Assembly (NCBI GenBank): GCA_016872875.1
Contig: VGYW01000235.1
Location: 1-13,069, forward strand
Length of the DNA stretch: 13,069 nucleotides
Direction: 5' to 3'
Source: Planctomycetota bacterium
GTDB taxonomy: Bacteria > Planctomycetota > PUPC01 > DSUN01
In this document: positions 6,070 to 13,069 of the stretch, piece after piece
Layout: each line of letters starts with the position of its first letter
How positions within the stretch are numbered: the first letter of the stretch is position 1
Translations under genes and position numbers: made by a program
Notes under the pieces: generated by a model
The model's database searches: none
The model's input: the letters and a program-made list of their open reading frames with translations, nothing else
What the model was told of the DNA's origin: nothing

Positions 6070-8691
6070 TCATTGTCCCAGTGTTTTGGCAGCCTCGGCC
6101 GCGGCTTGGAAGAGGCGGCGGGAACGGGGCTGCCAGCCGTGGTGGTACTGCTCCATGCCGTAGATGATCGAGTTGCCGATGAAGAAGGTGGTGTCGTTGA
6201 AGTGGTCGGCGAGGGCCTTCCTGGCGCGGGCGGCGAGGGCCGGCGGCACGCCGCCCTTCTCGATGGCTTGCTCGATGGCGATGCGGGCCTCGGTCTCCTG
6301 AATGCCCTCAAGCAGGGCCTCGAAGCGGGCGCTGGGCTCGGCGCCGGACTCGCCGGGCCAGAGGAGGAAGAGTACGGGGGTGCCTGTGACCCATCGGACG
6401 ATTTCGGCGCCGTCGTAGTGGGAGGCCGCCCATTCGTCGGCGCCGACCCAGGAGAAGCCGTTGCGGCCCGTCGCGAGCGCGCGGTCCACCATCACGCGAT
6501 AGGCGAAGGGGTGCGAGGTGGTGTGGAGGGCGAACGATGTGCCGCCGACGCGGGGGTTGGCGAGGTGGACGCATGGGCTGCGCCAGCCCTGGTCATTGCG
6601 GAAGTTGCGCCAGCCGCCCTGGTAGCGGATGTCGGTGATGACCTTGTAGAAGCGGTCGTTGAGGGCGTACTTGGCGTTGTACATGATCTCGTGGGCGCAG
6701 GCTGCCCAGAAGACGCCGGGCGCCGCGGCGGCCAGGACGTCCTTGAGTTGCGGGTCGGCCTCCTGCTCCAAGGGCGCGCCCCAGTACATCGCCTTGTCGA
6801 GCCCGCGGGCCTTCACGTGGGCGGCGAGGGAGCGGGCGAATGCTTCCCACGTCGGGCGGTCAATGGGTGCGAGCGCGGCTTTGCCAGTGGCCTCGTCGAG
6901 GACGCTCACCTGTGGCGGGGCGTTTGGGTTGAGCTGGCCCTTCATCCCGTGCATGACGACGAACTGGATGACGCGCGGCGGGCCGCAGTGTTTGACCGCC
7001 ATATCAAGATAGCGGTCGAGGATGGCGTAGTCGAAGGCCATTTGTCCCCCCTTGCGGGTCCAGCGGACCATCGAGTCGGAGCGGTTGCCGAACTCGGTGC
7101 GGGCGATGACAGGGACGTTGAGCCAGGCGTTCCCGATGCGCGCGAGTTGGCGGAAGCTGGCGTCGAGGAGCTTGAAATGCTCATCCGACCACACCTTCAC
7201 TCCGTATTGCTTCGCCACGCCATAGGGGTTCTCCATGCAGCCGACGAAGGTCTTGAAGTCCCACGGGTCGGGGATGCGCCAGTTGATGACCTCGGCCTCG
7301 ACGGGCAGGCTGGCGGGTTCCATCCCCTTGGCCGTGATCTCAATGGTGCCGCGATATGTGCCGGGCGCGGCGTCGGCGGGCACTCGCAGCGAGAGCCAGA
7401 TGGGGCGGGCCGCGCCCGCCGGGAGCGAGACGGCTGGCGCGGGAATGAGCTGGTCAAAGAGCCAGGGTCCGCTGCCCTCCATCCTCGCATGGGCCGCGAG
7501 CTGGGCTTGGTCGGGGAATGAGGCGGCGAGGCCACGTTCATCGCCCAGCTTCTTCAGGCTCCAATCGGACACGGGGAATGGGGCCATGTGGGAGACGCGG
7601 AACACGGTGGCGGAGAGCTTTCCGCCGCCATCGCTTGCCAGGCCGCTCACGCGCGCCCGGAGGTCCGCGAGGGGCTGACCGGTGCCGACCACGATCTGTG
7701 CGGAGAATGTGCCGTTGCGCGCGGCGACGAAGCGGACGGAGCCGGGCGCCTCGCCGGGCGGGAGGAAGTCGGTGGAGAGCGTGCGATGGTGCATGTCCTC
7801 GGCCCACACTTGGATGCCTGATGGCCGGGCGATGGCGGAGCGTGCGGACTTGGGCGCGGAGCGCAGTTCGACACCGATCAGGCGGCAATGCGGCCACGGG
7901 CGCTGCGGGCCGCCCCAGTTCGGCTGAATGGGGTTGATGAGCACGGCGGGGTGAAAGCAGCTCGCGCGAACCTCGATGGCGAGGACATTAGTGCCCTTGC
8001 GCAGCATGCCGGCAGGAATGGAGATAGGGCCGAGAGACCTCTGCGAGAGTTGGGCGCCTTTCGGGCCATAGGCTTCGGCCGGATAGTCCTCAGCAGCTTG
8101 CTCGCCTTTGGGCAGATGGCCGCGGGCGACCTCGCGGCCATTGAGGAACACGCGGGCGCCGCCGCTGTAGGCCAGCCGCAGCGTCAGGGCCGCGGCCGGA
8201 TCGTCCACGATGAACCGCGTGCGGTAGCAGGCGGCGAGGAGGCGGAGGTCCACGCTCTCGTCGTATTGGCCCAGATTGATCATTGTGATGCCTGGCGTGG
8301 GCCCGCCCTGGAAGGGTCGGCGCTCGCGCACCCAACCGCCGTCGTCGAAGTCGGCCGACATCCAGTCGGCGGGCGGCGGAGGGGTGGGCACGGGGTCGTT
8401 GGAGCGGAACCCGCCGCCGCCCATGCCGATGACGGCGTGGTCGCGCCAGTCCACCTTCGCAGGATCGGTGCCTGCGGCCTTGAGCGCTCTTTCGGTGTCG
8501 GCCTTCAGCCTGGCGGCGAAGCGTGGGTCAGGCGGCCTGCCTGCCGGGGCCTTCAGGGCGGTGGGCGAGATGCGGTTCAGGCCGAACTGGTAGAAGCGGC
8601 GCCAGTAGCACTGCTCGTTCAGGACGAGCCCCTCTTCGGCTGACAACGCGAGGGGGGACACCGCAAGACATGCCAGGAAGAGCCTTTTCAT
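6070..8691 (-). CDS. exported GH123/DUF4091-like glycosidase, paralogue B
   Basis: The protein has 873 residues and the same architecture as the gene before it. It has a signal peptide (MKRLFLACLAVSPLALSA), a GH2-type sugar-binding-like sandwich (ARVFLNGREVARGHL 179-193; LRKGTNVLAIEVRAS 230-244), a second sandwich ending in PGTYRGTIEI, a barrel at about 475-790 and the C-terminal signature LLWPGESGAEPSARFEALLEG split over 776-796. The block from WSDEHFKLLDASF to FVVMHGMK (501-584) is nearly the same as in paralogue A. LEQEADPQLK (641-650) again stands where GH123 proteins are expected to carry Asp-Glu. I chose the ATG at 8691, which has AGGA about 11 bases upstream. An ATG four codons earlier (8703) directly follows the previous stop (TAG, one base, ATG) and is nearly as good. 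The open frame continues to 8901, but that part overlaps gene A and looks non-coding. Activity is inferred. Confidence 0.85.
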   Translation of the reverse strand: MKRLFLACLAVSPLALSAEEGLVLNEQCYWRRFYQFGLNRISPTALKAPAGRPPDPRFAARLKADTERALKAAGTDPAKVDWRDHAVIGMGGGGFRSNDPVPTPPPPADWMSADFDDGGWVRERRPFQGGPTPGITMINLGQYDESVDLRLLAACYRTRFIVDDPAAALTLRLAYSGGARVFLNGREVARGHLPKGEQAAEDYPAEAYGPKGAQLSQRSLGPISIPAGMLRKGTNVLAIEVRASCFHPAVLINPIQPNWGGPQRPWPHCRLIGVELRSAPKSARSAIARPSGIQVWAEDMHHRTLSTDFLPPGEAPGSVRFVAARNGTFSAQIVVGTGQPLADLRARVSGLASDGGGKLSATVFRVSHMAPFPVSDWSLKKLGDERGLAASFPDQAQLAAHARMEGSGPWLFDQLIPAPAVSLPAGAARPIWLSLRVPADAAPGTYRGTIEITAKGMEPASLPVEAEVINWRIPDPWDFKTFVGCMENPYGVAKQYGVKVWSDEHFKLLDASFRQLARIGNAWLNVPVIARTEFGNRSDSMVRWTRKGGQMAFDYAILDRYLDMAVKHCGPPRVIQFVVMHGMKGQLNPNAPPQVSVLDEATGKAALAPIDRPTWEAFARSLAAHVKARGLDKAMYWGAPLEQEADPQLKDVLAAAAPGVFWAACAHEIMYNAKYALNDRFYKVITDIRYQGGWRNFRNDQGWRSPCVHLANPRVGGTSFALHTTSHPFAYRVMVDRALATGRNGFSWVGADEWAASHYDGAEIVRWVTGTPVLFLLWPGESGAEPSARFEALLEGIQETEARIAIEQAIEKGGVPPALAARARKALADHFNDTTFFIGNSIIYGMEQYHHGWQPRSRRLFQAAAEAAKTLGQ

Positions 8692-8704
8692 GGCGACTTT
8701 CATC

Positions 8705-11398
8705 CTATCTTGTGCCGACGGAAGCAGCGACCTGTGCCGCCGCGCGGTAGAGCGCCCGCGAGCGGTCCTGCCAGCCGGAATGATAGCGCTCCAGCTCGTG
8801 GACGCAAAGGGTGCCCTGGAGGAACGAGGTGTCTTGGACCCTTTGGGCAAGGAGCGCGGTGAGCCGCTTGGCAAGCTCCTCCGGCAGGCGGCCACCGTCA
8901 ATCGCCTGCTCTACGAGGATTCGTGCTTCTGCCTCCTGGGTGCCCTCCAGGAGCATCTCGAAGCGGACGCTTGGCTCGGCGCCATCGCGGCCCGGCCAGA
9001 GCATGAACAGGACGGGCATGCCGGTGAGCCAGGAGGTGAGGCCCATGCCGTCGTAGTGGACGGCGGCCCATTCGTCCGCCCCGAGACGCGAGACGCCGTT
9101 GTGGCCCGTGGCAAGCGCCAGGTCAACCAGCGCGCGGAACGCAAACGGGTGAGAGACGGTGTGGATGGCCATGAAGTTCCCGCCGGTGCGCGGGCTCAGG
9201 AGGTGGATGAGCGGGCTCTTCCAGCCGCGGTCCGCGCGGAAACCGGGGAATGTCCTTTGCGAGCCGGGCTGGTGCCGCACGGTCACGATGGCGCGGTAAT
9301 GCCGGTCCTTCGCGTACACGGCGTTCCAGAGCAGTTCGTGTGGATTCGCCGCCCAGAAGACGCCCGGGGTGCAGCGCTCCAGGATCAGCTTGAGGTCGGG
9401 GTCGTCCTCCTGCTCGAGGGTGTAGCCCCAGAACATCGCCCTCTCCTGGCCGCGGGCCTTCATGTGGGCGAAGAGCGATGTGGCGAAGGCGGACCACACC
9501 TTCTCCTTCTCATCGCGCGGGATGCCGTTGAGGGCGAGGGGACGGGTCGCGCCGGAGCGTTCGTCAACGACCGGCACCGAGGGCTGAACGGGCGGGTTTG
9601 ACGCGCTCTTCATTCCGTGCATCACGACGAAGTTCACGACGCGCGGCGGGCCGCAGTGCTTCGCCGCCAGGTCAAGGTAGCGGTCGAGGAGAGCATAGTC
9701 GAAGGCCAGGGTGCCGTCGGCGCGCCGCCGCCAGCGGATGAGCGAGTCGTCGCGGTTGCCGAACTCCGTGCGGGCGATGACGGGCACGTTGAGCCACCTG
9801 TTTCCCACGCGGCCCAGTTGCCGAAAGCTGGCCTCGATGAGCTTGAAATGGGCGTCGGACCAGAGCTGCACGCCGTACTGCTTCGCCACCGCGTAGGGGT
9901 TCTGCTCGCAGCCGATGAAGGTCTGGAAGTGGCGGGGGTCGGGGAGCCGCCAGCCCACCACCTCGGCCTCGATGGGCAGGCGGATGGGCGCCACGCCATC
10001 AGCACCGACCTCCAGTGCGCCGGTATACGTGCCGGGCGTGGCATCGGCGGGGATGCGGAGCGACAGCCAGATTGGGCAGCAGGAGTTCGCCGGAATGCTC
10101 CGCGGCGGCTCGGCGAGAATGTGGTCGAAGACGCACGGCTGGCCCTGCCCCGCCAGGCTCTCGAACCGGGTCAGCGTCTGAGTGTCAGGAAAGGTGGCGC
10201 CCAGGCCGCGGTCGTCGCCAAGCTTCGCCTCGCAGAACTCCGCGGCGGGATAGGGCGCGACGCCAAGAATGCGTATCGCCTCGGCAGGAATCCGGCCCCC
10301 GCCGGACGCCGCGAGATCGGCGGCCCTCACGCGCAAGCCGTCGAGCGGGCTATCCGTGCCGACGACGAGTTGGGCGCCATAGGTGCCATTCGCCGCTCCT
10401 GCGAAGCGAATCGCCCCCGGCTTCTCGCCGGGCGGGAGGAAATCGGTGGAAGCAACGCGATGGTGAGGGTCCTGCACCCAAACCTGGACGCCTGCCGGCC
10501 GCGACAGGCCAGAAACGACACCTCCCAATGGCGACCGAAGCTCCAGCTTGAGCAGCCCGCAATGGCGCCAGAGGCCCACCATCCCCTGGCGAACCTTGTG
10601 GTTGCGCACGGCAAGCTTCATGCCCAGGACGACCGGGTGCAAGCGGCTGGCACGGACCTCGATGGCGAGGACGTTGGCCCCTTTGCGAAGGAGGCCCGGC
10701 GGGAGCCTCACGGGGCCGAGCGAGCGGTCGCGGAGCTCGGGCTGGCCCTCGTAGGCCGCACGCGGGTAGTCCTCAGGTCCCGCATCGGACAGGTGGCCGC
10801 GGGCTGCTTCGGCGCCATTCACGAAGACGCGCGCCCCGCCGCGGTAGGTGAGGCGGAGCGTCAGGTCTGCCTTGGCTGGACCATCCACCACGAAGCGCGC
10901 CCGGTAGCAGCACGACGCCATGCCGAGGCACGAGAACTGGACCTCTGGGAGGTCATCGCGCGTCCAGCCCAGCCCCCTGGGCACGAGGCGGCCGCTCGCG
11001 CTTGGCTCGTGGAACGGCCCTCGCTCGAACACCCACGAGGCGTCGTCGAACTCGGGCTTCATCCAGCCTTCGGGGAGCGGAGGGGCCGCATCGGGCAGCG
11101 TGTGCTCGAAGAACATCCGCACGAGGACGTGGTCCCGCCAGTCCGTCTTGGACGGGTCCATGCCGGCCTGTCGGAGCCGGTCCTCAGTCTGCTTCTTGGC
11201 GCGGGCGAGCACTGCGGGGCCGAGGAGCTGCTGGCCTTCGCGCTTCAGCGCTTCGGGCGAAACGTGGTCGGCGGCGAAGCGGGCGCACTGGCGCCACCAG
11301 CCGCCTTCGCTCAGGACGAGCGAGCGGTCGGCTCCCTCCTCGCCCCGGGCGATTGCCAGGCAGGCCCAGGCCGCGATGACCAACCAGCCGGCCCTCAT
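8705..11398 (-). CDS. exported GH123/DUF4091-like glycosidase, paralogue A
   Basis: The protein has 897 residues with a signal peptide of about 19 residues (MRAGWLVIAAWACLAIARG). Residues about 110-285 look like a galactose-binding-type beta-sandwich, as in GH2 proteins (ARVFVNGAEAARGHL at 189-203 and LRKGANVLAIEVRAS at 237-251). Residues about 300-485 form a second beta-sandwich ending in PADATPGTYTGALEV (450-464), typical of the domain before the DUF4091/GH123 barrel. The barrel spans about 490-800, and the family's C-terminal signature (WPGRDGAEPSVRFEMLLEG) is at 801-819. GH123 enzymes release beta-N-acetylgalactosamine using a neighbouring Asp-Glu pair. Here the likely equivalent segment reads LEQEDDPDLK (661-670), so the usual pair is not obvious. 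The barrel is about three-quarters identical to that of the next gene. The start overlaps the previous stop (ATGA), with AGAGGA and GAGG just upstream. The family call is moderate; activity and substrate are inferred. Confidence 0.85.
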   Translation of the reverse strand: MRAGWLVIAAWACLAIARGEEGADRSLVLSEGGWWRQCARFAADHVSPEALKREGQQLLGPAVLARAKKQTEDRLRQAGMDPSKTDWRDHVLVRMFFEHTLPDAAPPLPEGWMKPEFDDASWVFERGPFHEPSASGRLVPRGLGWTRDDLPEVQFSCLGMASCCYRARFVVDGPAKADLTLRLTYRGGARVFVNGAEAARGHLSDAGPEDYPRAAYEGQPELRDRSLGPVRLPPGLLRKGANVLAIEVRASRLHPVVLGMKLAVRNHKVRQGMVGLWRHCGLLKLELRSPLGGVVSGLSRPAGVQVWVQDPHHRVASTDFLPPGEKPGAIRFAGAANGTYGAQLVVGTDSPLDGLRVRAADLAASGGGRIPAEAIRILGVAPYPAAEFCEAKLGDDRGLGATFPDTQTLTRFESLAGQGQPCVFDHILAEPPRSIPANSCCPIWLSLRIPADATPGTYTGALEVGADGVAPIRLPIEAEVVGWRLPDPRHFQTFIGCEQNPYAVAKQYGVQLWSDAHFKLIEASFRQLGRVGNRWLNVPVIARTEFGNRDDSLIRWRRRADGTLAFDYALLDRYLDLAAKHCGPPRVVNFVVMHGMKSASNPPVQPSVPVVDERSGATRPLALNGIPRDEKEKVWSAFATSLFAHMKARGQERAMFWGYTLEQEDDPDLKLILERCTPGVFWAANPHELLWNAVYAKDRHYRAIVTVRHQPGSQRTFPGFRADRGWKSPLIHLLSPRTGGNFMAIHTVSHPFAFRALVDLALATGHNGVSRLGADEWAAVHYDGMGLTSWLTGMPVLFMLWPGRDGAEPSVRFEMLLEGTQEAEARILVEQAIDGGRLPEELAKRLTALLAQRVQDTSFLQGTLCVHELERYHSGWQDRSRALYRAAAQVAASVGTR

Positions 11399-12543
11399 TT
11401 CCTCAAATCCTCTAGCGACAGGAGACGGAAGTGGGCGGGACCCGCTTTGGCCACGTGTGGCCCGGCCAGGACCATCAGGCCAGTGGGCGTGCTCACCGTG
11501 CCCTTCCAGTCGGTGGCATTGTTCAGATCGTAGTCGGCTGCTAGCGCCTTCGTCTCCTCGCCCTGCCTTCCATCGTCAAGGGAAAGCCTACGGATGAGGA
11601 TAGGCCAGGGCTTCACCATGCGGTTCGTGTAGACAACATAGGCGAAGGGCTTCTCCGCGTCCAGGACGACGACGGGGCGCGTCCTATTCTGCCCTGGCGG
11701 GATGACGGGGAACGCCTTGTCCCACTTCCCCTCAGCATTGCGCCGCCTGAGCGAGAATTGTGTGGGGGGCATCTTGGGGCCGGTCTGGTGCTTTGTCACT
11801 GCCCACAGGTTCCCCGCGGCATCGGCGGCGAGGTTGATGTGGTCGTTGGCAACGCCCAGCGCGTCTGCGACGACCTCCTCCGGCCCCCAGTTGTCGGCGG
11901 GGTCGCCGTCCCGGTGGGCGCGGAAGGCGAGCCGGTGGGCCTTCTGCTGGCACCAGAGGACGCCCACGTGTCCCTTGAACGCCGCAACGGCGGCGATGTC
12001 GAACGGCCCCACGCTCGCCAGCACCTCCCGCGGGCCGAAGCCGGCGGCGGGGTTCTGGGAGGCGAGCGACTGGACGGTGACCCGGCCCTGCTCGTCCACA
12101 AAGGCCACCCAGAGCGTTCCTTTCGAGTCCACGTCGCACGTCATCGTAGCCGTCTTCTCAGGCGCCTTGAGGAGCACTGGGTAGCCTTGCGCTCCGCGGT
12201 AGGCCCCGTCCGAGAAGGACAGGGCATGGAGCGGGACCTCTTTGCTCCCCTTGTCGAAGGCGAGGACGAAGAGGGTCTTGTCGTGCAGCACGACATCGCA
12301 CTCGGCCCCCGGGCCGGTGCCCTTCAGCGCCCCGGGGGCCTTCTGGGCATCGAACCGTCCGTCGGCGTAGCGCCAGAGCCACACGCCGTCGTCCTGGGGC
12401 AGCGCGGCCCACCAGGTGCCCTGGTCGTGCCAGAGCTTCGACTGCGGCTTCTGCGCGGTGACGCCTGAGATGGGGATCGTGCCCTCCCCCGCCAGCGCCG
12501 CGGAAGCCAGAAGCAACGCCAGTAGCGCATTCCTGCGTCTCAT
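11395..12543 (-). CDS. exported beta-propeller-like protein of unknown function
   Basis: The protein has 382 residues and begins with a clear signal peptide (MRRRNALLALLLASAALAG, then EGT), so it is likely periplasmic or secreted. The rest repeats a short pattern, Gly-x-x-Trp or Leu-Trp followed by hydrophobics: QGTWWAAL, DGVWLWRY, KGTLWVAF, HVGVLWC and AGNLWAV. This resembles the blades of beta-propellers of the sialidase/BNR type, but I see no full Asp-box (SxDxGxxW) and no sialidase arginine triad that I can assign. The start at 12543 is supported by AAGGAG at 12552-12557, eight bases upstream, inside the end of the previous gene. Both ends overlap neighbours by four bases (ATGA). It sits between GH123/DUF4091-like paralogues, so a binding or accessory role in the same glycan process is inferred. 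A divergent sialidase-like enzyme remains possible. The fold is moderately supported; the function is unknown. Confidence 0.88.
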   Translation of the reverse strand: MRRRNALLALLLASAALAGEGTIPISGVTAQKPQSKLWHDQGTWWAALPQDDGVWLWRYADGRFDAQKAPGALKGTGPGAECDVVLHDKTLFVLAFDKGSKEVPLHALSFSDGAYRGAQGYPVLLKAPEKTATMTCDVDSKGTLWVAFVDEQGRVTVQSLASQNPAAGFGPREVLASVGPFDIAAVAAFKGHVGVLWCQQKAHRLAFRAHRDGDPADNWGPEEVVADALGVANDHINLAADAAGNLWAVTKHQTGPKMPPTQFSLRRRNAEGKWDKAFPVIPPGQNRTRPVVVLDAEKPFAYVVYTNRMVKPWPILIRRLSLDDGRQGEETKALAADYDLNNATDWKGTVSTPTGLMVLAGPHVAKAGPAHFRLLSLEDLRK

Positions 12544-13069
12544 CGGGCACTCTCCTTACCAACAATGGCCGCCATCTCGTAGAGGCGGCGGGAGCGCTCC
12601 TGCCAGCCCTGGGGGCCGATGGCGTGGGCGGCGAGCGCGCCGAGGCGGAAGAGGCGGGTGACGTTCGTCCGCTCGTCGAGGAGTTGCTGGCAGCGTTTGG
12701 CCAGGTCGGGCGGGAGGGGGCGCTGCTTGTTGAGGAGTGCCTTTTCGATGAAGATGCGCGCCTCGGCCTCCTGGTTGCCCTCGCGGGCGAGCTCAAGGCG
12801 AATGGTGGAGACCGGCCCGTCAGGGCCGGGGCCAAAGAGATCGGTGCAGCTCCGCCCGAGGCCGGTCTCGTCGGCGTGCGAGTGGAGGTAGCGGTTGAAG
12901 AGGGTTCCGCCGCTTCCGCCGATGGCCCCCCAGTCGGCCTTGCCCTCGCCAAGGAGCTTGGCGCCGATGTGCCAGTAGTCGCCCCCCACGCGGCCGTTGC
13001 CCGCCCGCCCGTAGGCCAGGGTGCTCTCCATCCAGGTGCGGAACGACCAGGGGGGCTGGTAGCCCATCA
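12540..13069 (-). CDS. GH123/DUF4091-like protein, C-terminal fragment (cut by window edge)
   Basis: This is the last roughly 176 codons of a larger protein. The frame is still open at the right edge, so the methionine codon at 13065-13067 is probably internal and the true start lies outside the window. The segment GPDGPVSTIRLELAREG followed by QEAEARIFIEKAL matches the C-terminal signature of DUF4091/GH123-type proteins (a PSxRxExLxEGxxExE pattern), and it aligns with the same place in the two full-length paralogues downstream. The end GWQERSRRLYEMAA is also shared with them. The part before it (around GRVGGDYWHIG) is more diverged than the other two are from each other. It is therefore a third, more distant paralogue and probably an exported glycosidase-like protein. 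Its TGA stop overlaps the next gene's ATG by four bases (ATGA), suggesting translational coupling. Family placement is fairly safe from the alignment; enzymatic activity cannot be judged from this fragment. Confidence 0.8.
   Translation of the reverse strand, partial: MGYQPPWSFRTWMESTLAYGRAGNGRVGGDYWHIGAKLLGEGKADWGAIGGSGGTLFNRYLHSHADETGLGRSCTDLFGPGPDGPVSTIRLELAREGNQEAEARIFIEKALLNKQRPLPPDLAKRCQQLLDERTNVTRLFRLGALAAHAIGPQGWQERSRRLYEMAAIVGKESAR

Noticed and set aside
5065..7521. 818-codon open frame on the plus strand
   Set aside because: It lies antisense to two well-supported genes. Long antisense frames are common in GC-rich DNA, and the translation is rich in Val/Gly/Ala/Asp without domain motifs or a signal.
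8692..8901. N-terminal extension of paralogue B up to 8901
   Set aside because: The added residues are Arg/Ser/Pro-rich, overlap the coding end of paralogue A and would bury the signal peptide at MKRLFL.
9617..11533. 638-codon open frame on the plus strand
   Set aside because: It is antisense to paralogue A, which has clear family motifs and a paralogue. The plus-strand translation shows no recognisable domain.

Overview
The window is a gene-dense, GC-rich bacterial segment. It holds seven protein-coding genes, all on the minus strand, so the locus reads from high to low coordinates. Spacing suggests one polycistronic unit. Two junctions overlap by four bases (ATGA at 12540-12543 and 11395-11398), one has a gap of 1 or 13 bases depending on the start used, two have gaps of 9 and 11 bases, and only one gap is sizeable (96 bases, 4087-4182). 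The unit starts upstream of the window. It may end at a hairpin at the left edge (1-54). I see no tRNA, rRNA, CRISPR array, insertion sequence, transporter or regulator. The mix of large exported, divergent glycoside-hydrolase-like proteins, PKD-type domains and a neutral-ceramidase-like protein resembles uncultured Planctomycetota or related PVC bacteria. That placement is inference from gene style, not a marker gene.

In order of transcription: (1) the C-terminal end of a GH123/DUF4091-like protein, cut by the window edge; (2) an exported protein with beta-propeller-like blades; (3) and (4) two full-length, clearly paralogous GH123/DUF4091-like exported proteins in tandem; (5) an exported GH30-like (clan GH-A) glycosidase with two C-terminal PKD-like domains; (6) a neutral/alkaline-ceramidase-like protein with no signal peptide; (7) a GH38-like (alpha-mannosidase superfamily) exported protein.

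Together the set looks like a catabolic cluster for a glycan or glycoconjugate: six of the seven products look secreted or glycosidase-like. GH123, GH30 and neutral ceramidase all have characterised members acting on glycosphingolipids, so stepwise removal of sugars and then the acyl chain is a testable idea. However, several products lack the textbook catalytic residues of their families at the expected places: GH38 His-x-Asp, the ceramidase GDxS serine, and the GH123 Asp-Glu pair. Substrates therefore cannot be read off the family names.

The most unusual DNA is at the 5' end of the GH38-like gene. Heptamer repeats in inverted orientation (2626-2667 and 2707-2758) supply three things: the Shine-Dalgarno sequence, the basic N-region of the signal peptide, and its hydrophobic core. 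The two arms are complementary, so the signal-peptide code could pair with and mask the gene's own ribosome binding site.
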